64,000 nt of DNA. Origin: Methylocella tundrae (GTDB lineage: Bacteria; Pseudomonadota; Alphaproteobacteria; Rhizobiales; Beijerinckiaceae). A program made the translations under genes and the position numbers. The stretch is taken from the NCBI RefSeq assembly GCF_038024855.1, contig NZ_CP139089.1, positions 620,001 to 684,000 of the forward strand, in the 5' to 3' direction. This document shows, piece by piece, positions 51,291-60,958 of the stretch. Below the pieces are notes generated by a model that worked only from the letters and a program-made list of their open reading frames with translations, was not told where the DNA came from and searched no databases. Position 1 is the first letter of the stretch; each line of letters starts with the position of its first letter.

Positions 51291-52652
51291 ATGGAAAAGC
51301 GCGTACCGGGGCTGGCTCTCGTCGCCGCCTTCATGACGCTAGCGGGCTGCGCATCCTACCGGTCCGCGCCTCTTGACCGGGCGCCGAACCTCGCCTCACA
51401 CGTCTCGGACCTCGTAGGGGCAAACAACAGGCCTATCACGCTTGCCGACCTCGATCGGATGGTGCTTGGCAACAATCCGGAACTTCGCGCGGCGCGGGCG
51501 AAGCTCGGCGTCGCGACAGCCCAGGTCATCGAGGCCGAGCTGCTGCCCAACCCGCAGATTGCACTCTCCTATCCATTCTATATGGCCGGCCCCAACGGAT
51601 CGGACGCGTTCAGCGTGGGTGTTGCGCAGGACCTCAAATCGATCCTCCTGCGTCCGACGCGGCGCGAAATTGCCGACAACGCCGCCTCCGCGATCAACGC
51701 CTCGCTGCTTTGGCAGGAATGGCAGACCCTCGGCAAGGCGCGGCTTCTTTTTGTCGACATTGTTTCAGGCGAGCGGGCCGAGAAGGCGCTCCAGCGCAGT
51801 CGCAAGTTCCTCCAGGAACGGTTCGACCTCACGAAGGCGGCGATCAAGCAGGGCAATGCGACGCTGGCGGCGCTGTCGCCCGATCTTGTGGCGGTCGGCG
51901 ACGTCGAGAAGAGCTACGACGATCTTGAACGGCTGCAGCTCAATCGCCGGCATCAGCTCAATGCGCTTCTTGGTCTCGCGCCCGACGCGCCACTGCTTCT
52001 TGCCGGCGCGAGCGAGACCCCGCGCGTCGACGCGCAGCGAATCCGCGCGGACATGGCGAGTCTCCCCGACCGCCGGCCGGATCTCATCGCCCTGCAATAT
52101 GGCTACAGGTCGGAGGATGCGAAGCTTCGTCAGGCGATCCTCTCGCAATTCCCCAACGTCGCGATCGGACTGGTCAGCGGCCGGGACAGCAGCTCCATCT
52201 ATTCGTTCGGTCCGGAGGCGTCGTTTGAACTACCGGTCTTCAATCGCAACGAGGGGGCCATCGCCCTGGAGCAAGCGACCCGCGAGCAGCTCAATCGCGA
52301 GTTCAATGCGCGATTGACCGCTGCGGAGGGGGAAATCGGCGCCCTTCTGTCGGAACAGTCGCTGCTCGCCCGCCAGTTGGCCGCCATTGAGCCGCGCCTG
52401 AAAGAGGCTCGCCTCATCGCCGAAAAGACCGAGGCGGCGTTCAAGCAGGGGTCGTTCGACGAACGCGCCTATGTCGACATCGAGGTGGCGCAACTGACGC
52501 GTGAGCAGGAGAAGATTGGCCTGCAGCAGGCCCTGCTCGACGGGCAGGTCGCGCTGGCCACGCTGATCGGCGCCGGCATGCCGCGGATTTCGATCGGCCC
52601 GGAGCCGCCGCCGGCTGACGTGCTCGGGCTGTTTCAAGCCACTTCTCGCTAG
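51291..52652 (+). CDS. TolC-family outer membrane efflux lipoprotein
   Basis: 453 aa from ATG 51291 (51288 is an adjacent alternative). Lipoprotein leader ending in the lipobox TLAGC (Cys20). The two TolC-like repeats hold long helical sections (for example LAPDAPLLLAGASETPRVDAQRIRADMASLPDRRPDLIALQ shortened in the first repeat). CusC/OprM-type outer channel of a tripartite pump whose adaptor and RND pump genes follow. Confidence 0.9.
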   Translation: MEKRVPGLALVAAFMTLAGCASYRSAPLDRAPNLASHVSDLVGANNRPITLADLDRMVLGNNPELRAARAKLGVATAQVIEAELLPNPQIALSYPFYMAGPNGSDAFSVGVAQDLKSILLRPTRREIADNAASAINASLLWQEWQTLGKARLLFVDIVSGERAEKALQRSRKFLQERFDLTKAAIKQGNATLAALSPDLVAVGDVEKSYDDLERLQLNRRHQLNALLGLAPDAPLLLAGASETPRVDAQRIRADMASLPDRRPDLIALQYGYRSEDAKLRQAILSQFPNVAIGLVSGRDSSSIYSFGPEASFELPVFNRNEGAIALEQATREQLNREFNARLTAAEGEIGALLSEQSLLARQLAAIEPRLKEARLIAEKTEAAFKQGSFDERAYVDIEVAQLTREQEKIGLQQALLDGQVALATLIGAGMPRISIGPEPPPADVLGLFQATSR

Positions 52653-52786
52653 GCCGGTCGCCCGCCGCGTCGGGGAAGGCTCCGGCAGGGGAAGTAGAGT
52701 TCTCGCGGCATCGTCGGCCGGCGGCTTGCAAAAGAAACGCAATTCGGCGCAAAGTCAGCCGGGAAAAATTCCCGGGAAAAAGGAAA

Positions 52787-53878
52787 ATGTCATCTGGGAC
52801 GAGGTCGATCTTCGGGCGCGCCGTTCTCCGGGCTGTGCGCGGCGTGGCCGTGACGGCCGCCGTCCTGACCGCCGGCGTGTTTTTGGTATCAAACTTCCAG
52901 CCGTCAGAGCCTGCCGGCTCCAGCGACGCTGACGACGCGCCGAAGGCGGTGGCGCAATCGTCTTCGCCGGGAAGCGAAGCGGCGGTCGTGAAGCTGGATT
53001 CCGGCGGCCAGGAGAAGGGCGGGATCGAAACGGCGGCTCCAAAGGAGATCGCCTATCAGGGTCAGACGCGCGCCTATGGCTCGATTCTGCCGCTGGACCG
53101 GCTGACGAGCCTTTACAACGCCTCCCTCGCCGCATCGGCGCAGCTTAAGTCGGCGCAGGTCAAACTGTCGGCATCGAGGACCGCGAGCGAGCGTGCGCAA
53201 AATCTGCTTAAGGTATTTCCGACAGCCGTCGCGCAGGCCGAATCGGCCGAGGCCACCTACAAAATCGACGCCGCCGCGTTCGAGGCCGTGCAGGCGGAGG
53301 GAGAGGCTGTTAGAAACACCGCGATCCAGGAATGGGGACTGATCCTCGGCCAGGCCATTGTCGCGAGATCGCCTCTGGCGGAAGGGCTTGTGCTTCGCAA
53401 GTCGGCTTTGATTCAGCTGTCGCTGCCGCCTGGCGCGACGATCGCGGCTCCGGCCCGGATCAGCGTGACGCTGGGCGGCGGATCGACCGCCGAAGCGGAC
53501 TTCGTCTCCGAGGCCGCGCGGGCCGATCCCAAGGTCCCGAACGTCAGCTATCTCTATAAGATACCCATGGCGCCCGGCGCCCTGGCTGGAATGAGCGTGC
53601 TCGCGTATTTGCCGAACGGCGCCGCCAAACCCGGCGTCGGCATACCCCCCTCAGCGGTTATCTGGCAGGCGGGAAAGGCCTGGATCTATGTCCGGGCCGG
53701 GTCGGACAGGTTTGAGCGCCGCGCGATCGGCGAAGAGGCGGCCCCGACCGCAGACGGCGGTTATGTGTTGCCGGCGACAAGCCTGCAGCATGACAAGCTG
53801 ATTGTCGTCGCCGGCGCGCAAACGCTGCTGTCGGAGGAATCGAAATCACAGATTCCATCCGACGAGGACAGCAATTGA
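52787..53878 (+). CDS. RND efflux periplasmic adaptor (HlyD family)
   Basis: 363 aa with an N-terminal membrane anchor or signal (about 11-35), a coiled-coil segment (about 110-180), and beta-barrel sections with APARISVTLGGGSTAEADFVSE. It bridges the RND pump to the TolC-type channel. A small AGGA lies 3-5 bases before the ATG. It overlaps the pump start by 4 bases. Metal-ligand motifs of CusB (N-terminal Met triads) are not evident, so the substrate is open. Confidence 0.85.
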   Translation: MSSGTRSIFGRAVLRAVRGVAVTAAVLTAGVFLVSNFQPSEPAGSSDADDAPKAVAQSSSPGSEAAVVKLDSGGQEKGGIETAAPKEIAYQGQTRAYGSILPLDRLTSLYNASLAASAQLKSAQVKLSASRTASERAQNLLKVFPTAVAQAESAEATYKIDAAAFEAVQAEGEAVRNTAIQEWGLILGQAIVARSPLAEGLVLRKSALIQLSLPPGATIAAPARISVTLGGGSTAEADFVSEAARADPKVPNVSYLYKIPMAPGALAGMSVLAYLPNGAAKPGVGIPPSAVIWQAGKAWIYVRAGSDRFERRAIGEEAAPTADGGYVLPATSLQHDKLIVVAGAQTLLSEESKSQIPSDEDSN

Positions 53879-56800
53879 CCGCAGACGGCGTCTTCGAACG
53901 ACCGCGCACCGGATTCCAGGCCGCGATCATTGGGGCGGCGATCAGGTTTCGCCGGATCGTCGTCGCCCTGAGCTTTCTGCTTCTCGGATATGGCGCTCTT
54001 TCGGTCACCCAGGCGAAATACGACGTCTTTCCTGAATTTGCTCCACCTCAGGTCGGCATCCAGACGGAGGCGCCGGGCCTCGCCGCGGAGGAGATTGAAG
54101 TTCTGGTCACGCAACCGCTGGAGAACGCAATCAGCGGGGTTTCCGGAATTCAGATGCTGCGCTCCTCGTCGAGCCAGGGGCTATCCGTCGTCAACGTGAC
54201 CTTTGATCCGGGCAGCAATATCTATCTCGACCGCCAGGTCGTCGCCGAGCGCCTCGCTTACGCGACGCAGCAGCTTCCGGCCGGCGTGAAGCCTCCCGTC
54301 CTGACGCCGCTCACCTCGTCGAGCAGCACGGTCCTTGTGGCCGGCCTGACATCGAAGACGAAAAGTCTCATGGATATACGGACAGTGGCGGACTGGACCG
54401 TGCGCCTCCGGCTCCTCGCCGTGCCGGGAGTGTCCAAGGTTGCTGTCTTCGGCGGCGAGGTCCGGTCGATACAGGTGCAGGTCCATCCCGGCGATCTCGT
54501 GCGCTATGGGGTCGGGCTCGAAGATGTCGTCGCGGCCTCGCGCAAGGCCACCGCGGTCCGCGGCGCGGGCTTTCTCGATACGCCCAACCAGCGCATCATC
54601 TTTCGCAGCGAGGGACAGGCGGTGACGCCGGCGGAGGTCGGACGCACCGTCGTTACGACCAGTGGCGCCGCAAGCGTCGTCCTGTCAGACGTTGCGACCG
54701 TCGCTGATGCGCCGGAGCCCGCGATCGGCGCGGCGACGATCATGGGCCGGCCGGGTGTCGTTTTCGTCATCTCGGCGCAGTTCGGGACGAACACGCTGGA
54801 CGTCACGAAGCGCGTGGAGGAGACGCTTGCGACGCTAAGGCCCGCGCTGGAGGCTCAGGGCATAGATCTCGACGCGACCCTTTTCCGTCCTGCGACCTTT
54901 ATCGACGTCGCGACGAAGAGCGTGCGCGACGCGCTTTTGCTCGGCGGCGTCTTCGTGATCGTCGTGCTTTTTCTCTTTCTGTTCGACATCAGGACCGCGG
55001 CGATCTCTTGCATCGCAATCCCATTGTCGCTTTTGGCCGCCGTCATCGTGCTGAACAGCCTTGGTATAACGCTGAATACGATGACCCTCGGCGGCCTCGC
55101 GATTGCGATTGGCGAAGTCGTTGACGACGCCGTCATCGACGTGGAAAACATCGTGCGGCGTCTGCGCGAGAATCGGCACGCGGCGCGGCCAAGACCCGCC
55201 GCGAGCGTCGTCCTCGACGCTTCGCTGGAAGTGCGCAGCGCCGTCGTCTACGCGACCTTCATCGTGCTGCTTGTTTTCATCCCCGTGCTCACCCTGCCAG
55301 GGATCGCCGGCCGCTTCTTCGCCCCTCTCGGCCTTGCTTACATTCTCGCGCTGCTCGCCTCCCTGATCATCGCGCTCACCGTCACGCCGGCGCTCTGCAT
55401 GATGCTTCTCACGGGACGCGGCGGCGCGGACGAAGCATCGCGGCATGCGCCCCCTCTGGTTCGATGGATGCGCGAGCCTTACGAGCGCCTTCTCGGCAGA
55501 ATCGCAAAACGGCCGACCGCGGTGATGCTGACCACCGCCGCCCTCACGCTCGGCGGCGCCGCGCTGCTGCCCTTCTTCGGCAGCGCGTTCCTTCCCGAAT
55601 TCAAGGAGGGTCACTATACATTGCATATGTCGGCCGTCCCAGGCACGTCGATCGCGGAATCCGAACGCCTCGGCCTCCTCGTCACCTCAGCTCTCGTTAA
55701 CGTGCCGGCAGTCCGGTCGATTTCGCAGCGCGTCGGCCGGGCCGAATCAGCCGACGACACCTGGGGACCTAATTACAGCGAGATCGAAGTCGACCTGCGA
55801 GCCGGGCTGTCGGGCGCCGAATTGAGCAAAGCGGACGCCGACATAAGAACGGCGCTTCAGGGCTTTCCCGGCCTCAACTTCTCTTTGAAGCCGTTCCTGA
55901 CCGAACGCGTCGAGGAGACGCTCTCGGGCTATACCGCGGCGGTCGCGGCCAACATTTATGGGAACGACCTCGACGAGCTCGACGGCGTGGCGAAGAACGT
56001 CGCCGCCGTTATGGCGAGCGTGCGCGGCGCGAGGGACGTGCGCCTGCGAACGCCCGCCGCGACGCCGCAGCTCACCATCAGGCTGCGTGACGAAGATCTC
56101 GTCAGGTGGGGCCTCGATGCCGTCGATGTGCTCGATATCGTACGGACCGCTTATCAGGGCGACGTCGTCGGGCAGGCGTACGAAGGGCATCGCGCCTTCA
56201 ACGTCATAACGCTGCTCGACGCTGAAAGCCGCAACAGCGTGGCCAAGATCGCGGATCTTCCTCTGCGGACGCGCAGCGGAGCCTACGTTCCTTTGGGTCA
56301 GATCGCCGATGTGAGCCAGACCACCGGCCGATATCAGGTGGATCACTTCGGCGCCCACCGCCTTCAGACCGTGACCGCCGATGTCGTTGGCGGCGACGTT
56401 GTCTCCTACGTCGCCGAGGCGCAGAAAGCGGTGTCGGCGAAAGTCCGGTTGCCGCCGGGCGTCTATGTGGAGTTCGCGGGCTCCGCCGAGGCGCAGGCGC
56501 ACGCGCGCCGCGATTTGGTCGTGCATTCTCTCATGGCCTTCGCGGGCGTCCTTCTTCTCCTGTCGCTCATCACCAGGAACTGGCGCAATCTCGTTCTCAT
56601 CCTCGTCAATATTCCGTTCGCGCTCGTCGGCGGGGTGGTCGTGATCTATTTCACCGGCGCCATACTGACCATCGGGTCGATGGTGGGCTTCGTCGCGCTC
56701 TTCGGCATCTCCCTGCGCAACTCCATCATGATGATTTCGCACTACGAGCATCTGGTGAGCGTGGACGGCATGCGATGGGGGCCGCAAGCGGCCGTCAAGG

Positions 56801-57063
56801 GAGCCGGGGACAGGCTGACGCCGATCGTGCTGACATCTCTCGTCACCGCTCTTGGCTTGCTGCCGCTCGCAGCCGGCATGGGCGAGCCGGGCCGCGAGAT
56901 CCAGGGTCCGATGGCGCTGGTCATTCTGGGCGGCCTTTTCAGCTCCTCGGCGCTGAACCTTCTCGTTCTGCCAACGCTAGCCTTGCATTTCGGCCGATTT
57001 AAGCCGCCAGGAACCATGCAGTTGCCCTTCGACCGGACTGACGCCAAGCTGGCTCCGCCTTAA
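53875..57063 (+). CDS. RND efflux pump, CzcA/CusA-like
   Basis: 1062 aa. It starts at a TTG (53875) that overlaps the adaptor's TGA (TTGA), with GAGGA 7 bases upstream, so translation is coupled. The heavy-metal RND family signs are present: TEAPGLAAEEIEVLVTQPLENAISG near the N-terminus, and the TM4 proton-relay motif GEVVDDAVIDVENIVRRLREN, which matches the HME group in which Asp and Glu are conserved. Later parts show GFVALFGISLRNSIMMISHYEHL. The substrate may be a divalent metal ion or an organic compound; metal is likelier from the family. Confidence 0.92.
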   Translation: MTADGVFERPRTGFQAAIIGAAIRFRRIVVALSFLLLGYGALSVTQAKYDVFPEFAPPQVGIQTEAPGLAAEEIEVLVTQPLENAISGVSGIQMLRSSSSQGLSVVNVTFDPGSNIYLDRQVVAERLAYATQQLPAGVKPPVLTPLTSSSSTVLVAGLTSKTKSLMDIRTVADWTVRLRLLAVPGVSKVAVFGGEVRSIQVQVHPGDLVRYGVGLEDVVAASRKATAVRGAGFLDTPNQRIIFRSEGQAVTPAEVGRTVVTTSGAASVVLSDVATVADAPEPAIGAATIMGRPGVVFVISAQFGTNTLDVTKRVEETLATLRPALEAQGIDLDATLFRPATFIDVATKSVRDALLLGGVFVIVVLFLFLFDIRTAAISCIAIPLSLLAAVIVLNSLGITLNTMTLGGLAIAIGEVVDDAVIDVENIVRRLRENRHAARPRPAASVVLDASLEVRSAVVYATFIVLLVFIPVLTLPGIAGRFFAPLGLAYILALLASLIIALTVTPALCMMLLTGRGGADEASRHAPPLVRWMREPYERLLGRIAKRPTAVMLTTAALTLGGAALLPFFGSAFLPEFKEGHYTLHMSAVPGTSIAESERLGLLVTSALVNVPAVRSISQRVGRAESADDTWGPNYSEIEVDLRAGLSGAELSKADADIRTALQGFPGLNFSLKPFLTERVEETLSGYTAAVAANIYGNDLDELDGVAKNVAAVMASVRGARDVRLRTPAATPQLTIRLRDEDLVRWGLDAVDVLDIVRTAYQGDVVGQAYEGHRAFNVITLLDAESRNSVAKIADLPLRTRSGAYVPLGQIADVSQTTGRYQVDHFGAHRLQTVTADVVGGDVVSYVAEAQKAVSAKVRLPPGVYVEFAGSAEAQAHARRDLVVHSLMAFAGVLLLLSLITRNWRNLVLILVNIPFALVGGVVVIYFTGAILTIGSMVGFVALFGISLRNSIMMISHYEHLVSVDGMRWGPQAAVKGAGDRLTPIVLTSLVTALGLLPLAAGMGEPGREIQGPMALVILGGLFSSSALNLLVLPTLALHFGRFKPPGTMQLPFDRTDAKLAPP

Positions 57064-57135
57064 TATATGCGAGACGCCGCCATGGGCGCGGTAATCGCCT
57101 CCGATTGCCGCCTGTGGACCCATCGGCGTCCCCGC

Positions 57136-57726
57136 TCAGCCAAGCGCTGCGAGACAAAAATCAATCATCTGATCGACGGTCGGCTCCGGCTCCTGCTCGC
57201 GTTCGAGCATGAGCCGCGGATGGCAAAATTGCAGGCAGGCGCTGCGCACGAGCATCGCCGCGAGTTCGGGATCGCTGACATGGAACTCCCCCTCTCTCGC
57301 GCCCTGGGCTATGACTTCGCCCAGCGATTTGTCCAGTTTCTCCACATGTTCATGCACAATTGGCCAGTTCTCATTGAATGCCGTTTCGACAAGTTCGAAC
57401 AGCTTTCGATTGGAGCGCAAGCGCTGTGCAAAGGCCTCTCTGATCGCGATCACGATTTCGCGCAGTCTTTGACGGGCCGACTCTGATTGGCTGACGATAT
57501 CGCCGACCGTCGTCTCGATTTCGCTCAGAAGGCGGCGTCCGACCGCCTCATTGATCTCGGCCTTTGATGAGAAAAAGCGATAGACGTTGGCAGGCGACAT
57601 ATGTAGTTCATGCGCGATGTCGGCGACGGTCGTTTTTTGAAATCCGACTCCGGCGAACAAACGCTCCGCAACATCGACAATGTTGAGATAAGTGTCATGC
57701 TCTCTCAGATCAAACGAGTTTTTCAT
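57136..57726 (-). CDS. TetR family transcriptional regulator
   Basis: 196 aa from ATG 57726. The N-terminal helix-turn-helix reads TTVADIAHELHMSPANVYRFFSSKAEI (about 32-58), followed by a ligand-binding helical domain with a Cys- and His-containing C-terminal section (SACLQFCHPRLMLERE). It is convergent with the RND pump gene with a 70-bp gap, so it is the likely local repressor of the efflux genes and of itself. Confidence 0.92.
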   Translation of the reverse strand: MKNSFDLREHDTYLNIVDVAERLFAGVGFQKTTVADIAHELHMSPANVYRFFSSKAEINEAVGRRLLSEIETTVGDIVSQSESARQRLREIVIAIREAFAQRLRSNRKLFELVETAFNENWPIVHEHVEKLDKSLGEVIAQGAREGEFHVSDPELAAMLVRSACLQFCHPRLMLEREQEPEPTVDQMIDFCLAALG

Positions 57727-58085
57727 CCCGCAATCCAAATAAGCTTGAGAAGCAAACAGCGCTATGACCGATTATGAATAACCTATTTTGTCAGAACTGT
57801 CTGATTTTCCCAATGAAGAAATTGTCATACTGATCTAGAATGCCTGATTTCCAAAGCGCTGCTTTTCGTTATATTGTACTGTCCGTCGCCGTAAAAATGA
57901 ATAGGCGAAAAATCTACCTAGCGATCCGGTAAGGGGAGCTGAATCGGCCCCGGCGATGGCCTGCTGCAAACTGGCTGCGTTCTGCCGCGGCCGTCCGACA
58001 TAGCCCTGATAGCTTGGATCGTCAGCGGCATGAGGTTCAGTTCGCATGGAGCCTTGGCGCAATCACGAACGCGCCTTTGCCTGCT
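57727..58085. other. Gap upstream of the TetR gene, no firm gene
   Basis: About 360 bp. A 75-codon opposite-strand frame (57835-58062) is possible but has no clear ribosome-binding site or known similarity. The section nearest the TetR start is AT-rich and holds a small palindrome (57791-57804). Confidence 0.45.
57791..57804. promoter_or_regulatory. Palindrome TCAGA-ACTG-TCTGA before the TetR gene
   Basis: TCAGA (57791-57795) and TCTGA (57800-57804) flank ACTG, 65 bp before the TetR start, in an AT-rich stretch suited to a promoter. A likely operator for the TetR protein; unproven. Confidence 0.45.
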
Positions 58086-59546
58086 CTAAAAGGATCCGAA
58101 CGCTGTCCCCAGCGCGATCACGGCGACAAGCCCGAGAATGGCGCCGACGATCGCAACCATGACGATGTCAAAATAGCTTTCGCGGTGTGTTGAACCGCAG
58201 ACCGCGAGCAGCGTGACGACCGCGCCATTATGCGGCAGGCTGTCGAGCGTGCCTGCGCCGATCACCGCGACCCGATGCATCAGCGCCGGGTCGATGCCCT
58301 GTTGGGCGGCGACCTTCATATAGGCGTCGCCGAGCGCCTCGAGTGCGATGGTGAGGCCGCCCGAGGCCGAACCGGTGAGAGACGCAAGCACATTCGTCGC
58401 CACCGCGAGCGACACCAGAGGACCACCCTCGATGCCGAGCACCCAGTCGCGCACTATGGCGAAGGCCGGCAGCGCCGCCACGACCGAGCCGAAGCCGACG
58501 AGGCTGGCGACGCTGAGGACGGGGAGGGCGGACGCATTGGCGCCGGCGTCCATGGTTGCGCGCAGCGTCGGCAGGCGCCGGTAGTTGACGGCGATCAGCA
58601 CGACGATCGCGGCAAAGAGCGCCGTCACGACGGCCCAGACGCCGCCTACGGCGGCCAGCGACGTCCCACCCCAGGCTTCGTCGGCGAGATAGGACGCGTC
58701 GAGCCGAGGCAGGATAAATAGCGACATCAATAAATTGACGCCAACCACGATGATCAGCGGCAAAACAGCCAAGCCGATCGGCGGCCCGCCGACGCTCCGA
58801 TCGCCATGCTTGATCTCGGCGGGATCAAAGGAGCCCGAGGTCGTGGCGCGCTCGCGGACGGTCAGATCCTCGGCCGCATGCTCCGCGGCGGCGCCTGTGG
58901 CGGCGTCCTCCCCGTAGCCTTCGCCCTTGGTGCGCGCCTTGGCCTCCGCGCGCCCGAGCCACCAGAGCCCGAAGCCGAGCATGATGACTGATGCGATAAC
59001 GCCAAGGCCCGGCGCGGCGAAGGGGGTGGTTCCGAAAAACGGCATCGGAATGGCGTTCTGGATCGCCGGCGTTCCCGGCAGCGCCGACATGGTGAAGGTG
59101 GATGTGCCGAGCGCGATCGCCGCCGGCATCAAGCGTTTGGGGATCGCCGCGGTGCGAAACAGCGCATGCGCCATTGGCGCCAGCACGAAAAATGCGACGA
59201 AGAGGCTGACGCCGCCATAGGTGACGAGCGCGCCCGCGAGCACGACGGCCAGCACGGCGCGCTGTGGTCCAAGCCGCAAGGTCATGAAGTTCGCGATCGC
59301 AGTGACCGAGCCGCTGTCCTCCATAAGCTTGCCGAACAGCGCGCCGAGAAGAAAAATCGGGAAGAACTGCATGATGAAGCGCGCTGCGCTCCCCATGAAG
59401 GTTTGCGTCCAATGGGCGAGCAGCGGCTCCCCGGCCAATCCGGCCGCGAGCACAGCGGCGGCGGGGGCGAGCAAAAGCACGCTCCAGCCCCGATAAGCCA
59501 ACCAGATGAGGAGGCCGAGAGCGACCAGGATGCCGAGAAGTCCCAT
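58086..59546 (-). CDS. GntP-family permease
   Basis: 486 aa with about 12-13 transmembrane segments. Family blocks: IFLLGALFGKLMEDSGSVTAIANF, GGVSLFVAFFVLAPMAHALFR, and the C-terminal NVLASLTGSASGGLTIALEALG and TLDSLPHNGAVVTLLAVCG. GntP-type symporters move gluconate or other hydroxy acids. A variable charged loop (about 210-245) is in the middle. It starts 3 bases after the patatin gene, so the two form an operon; patatin, GntP and hydroxybutyrate dehydrogenase often lie together, which hints at 3-hydroxybutyrate as the cargo. Confidence 0.88.
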   Translation of the reverse strand: MGLLGILVALGLLIWLAYRGWSVLLLAPAAAVLAAGLAGEPLLAHWTQTFMGSAARFIMQFFPIFLLGALFGKLMEDSGSVTAIANFMTLRLGPQRAVLAVVLAGALVTYGGVSLFVAFFVLAPMAHALFRTAAIPKRLMPAAIALGTSTFTMSALPGTPAIQNAIPMPFFGTTPFAAPGLGVIASVIMLGFGLWWLGRAEAKARTKGEGYGEDAATGAAAEHAAEDLTVRERATTSGSFDPAEIKHGDRSVGGPPIGLAVLPLIIVVGVNLLMSLFILPRLDASYLADEAWGGTSLAAVGGVWAVVTALFAAIVVLIAVNYRRLPTLRATMDAGANASALPVLSVASLVGFGSVVAALPAFAIVRDWVLGIEGGPLVSLAVATNVLASLTGSASGGLTIALEALGDAYMKVAAQQGIDPALMHRVAVIGAGTLDSLPHNGAVVTLLAVCGSTHRESYFDIVMVAIVGAILGLVAVIALGTAFGSF

Positions 59547-59549
59547 GCG

Positions 59550-60590
59550 TTAAATTCCTTCGAGAAGAACGTCCAGGTCGAAGGTAGAGCGACGTCCAAG
59601 ATCCAGCGCATGGGCCTCCAGAAAGTTCTGGGCGGATTTTCGTCCTTCATCGCGCAGCATCGAAAAAAAGGCCCATTCGGCATTGAGCTTCGAGGATGCC
59701 CCAAGCTCGGTCATGATGTCGTTCCTGACGAGGTGAATGCGCATGCTGGCCCAAAGCGCGCCTTCGCCGTCGCCCGGATCCGCGACTTTCCGCAACAGCG
59801 CCATCATGCGCAGCTCCTTCAGCGTAACGGCGTTGAATGACACCTCATTGAGACGGTTCAAGATTTCCGCGGCGGTGCGCGGCACGCCTTTGCGCTCGAC
59901 CGGATTGATCGGTATCAAAATGGTGTCGTGCGATTTGCACTCCCGCACCAGAGTGGAGAGCGTAGGGTTGCCGGAATAGCCGCCGTCCCAATAAGCCTCG
60001 CCATCGATCTCGACGGCCTGGAACATGGTCGGCAGACACGCCGAGGCGAGCAGCACATCGGGGGTAATGGCGCTATTCTTGAAGACCTTGCCTCGGCCCG
60101 TGCGAACATTGGTGGCGGTGACGAAGAGGTGGATCGGCGACTGCGCCAGCACCTCAAAATCGATAAGATCGGCCAGAATGTCACGCAAGGGGTTCGAGCC
60201 CCTCGGATTGAGATCGTAGGGCGAAAACAGCCGCGACATCAGATCCATTGCAACATAAATCGGCGAAGAGTCCAGCGTCCAGCGGCCAAGCAGCACATCG
60301 ATCGGCCCGCGCTGGAATGGGCTGAAGCGCGCCGCGTCCGAGACGCGCCGCCAGAAGGCCTCGAGCGCCTCGCGTGCGCCCTCGGGGCCGCCCTTTTGAT
60401 AGCCGTGAACCAGCACCGCCGCGTTCATGGCGCCGGCCGACGTTCCCGAAATGCCGTCAATTTCGAGCCACGGCTCCTCCAGCAAACGATCGAGCACGCC
60501 CCAGGAGAAAGCGCCATGCGCGCCGCCACCCTGCAACGCGAGATCGACAAGGATTGGATCGCGTGTGATTTTGGGTTGGGCCGCTTCCAT
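59550..60590 (-). CDS. Patatin-like phospholipase
   Basis: 346 aa from ATG 60590, with AAGG about 10 bases upstream. The oxyanion loop GGGAHGAFSWGVLD (about 21-34), the nucleophile motif GTSAG (Ser51) and the DGG dyad Asp in EAYWDGGYSGNP are all present. Patatin enzymes hydrolyse acyl lipids; this group (near-relatives with DUF3734) is often found next to hydroxybutyrate metabolism genes. Operon with the GntP permease. Confidence 0.9.
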   Translation of the reverse strand: MEAAQPKITRDPILVDLALQGGGAHGAFSWGVLDRLLEEPWLEIDGISGTSAGAMNAAVLVHGYQKGGPEGAREALEAFWRRVSDAARFSPFQRGPIDVLLGRWTLDSSPIYVAMDLMSRLFSPYDLNPRGSNPLRDILADLIDFEVLAQSPIHLFVTATNVRTGRGKVFKNSAITPDVLLASACLPTMFQAVEIDGEAYWDGGYSGNPTLSTLVRECKSHDTILIPINPVERKGVPRTAAEILNRLNEVSFNAVTLKELRMMALLRKVADPGDGEGALWASMRIHLVRNDIMTELGASSKLNAEWAFFSMLRDEGRKSAQNFLEAHALDLGRRSTFDLDVLLEGI

Positions 60591-60958
60591 TGACGTCTGA
60601 CCTTGTGGGAGCCATCGGGACAAGCCATCTCGCTCCCGATATAAGTCACTCAAGCCAGAGCGTCACGCTTTTTTGCTGTGACGCGGACGGCTCGCGTACC
60701 GCCCAAGGGCGGAAGTCTGCGCCGCCCCCGAGGAGGGGAGAAACCAGCGAACGCCGCTAAGTCTGCGCAAAAGAGAAGGCCGAGCGAGCATCGGGTTCGA
60801 TTTCTAATGATTGAAACCTCAGTCGCTGTGACGCAGGCGCCCAAAGGCGTTCGCCGCCGCACGATCATGAAAGGCTTATGGCCGGCGGGGCAGGTTAAGC
60901 AGGTTGGGGCGCGGCGACGAAGAGCGTAGAATTTCAATCCTATGCGCCCCGTCCCAAA
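60591..60958. other. Gap between patatin and AI-2E genes, no gene seen
   Basis: About 370 bp with short frames on both strands but no ribosome-binding site and no recognisable domain. A CCGCCC-AA-GGGCGG palindrome lies at about 60699-60712. Confidence 0.45.

Noticed and set aside
57835..58062. 75-codon minus-strand ORF between TetR and GntP genes
   Set aside because: The start region lacks a convincing ribosome-binding site and the protein is not recognised; left unannotated rather than guessed.
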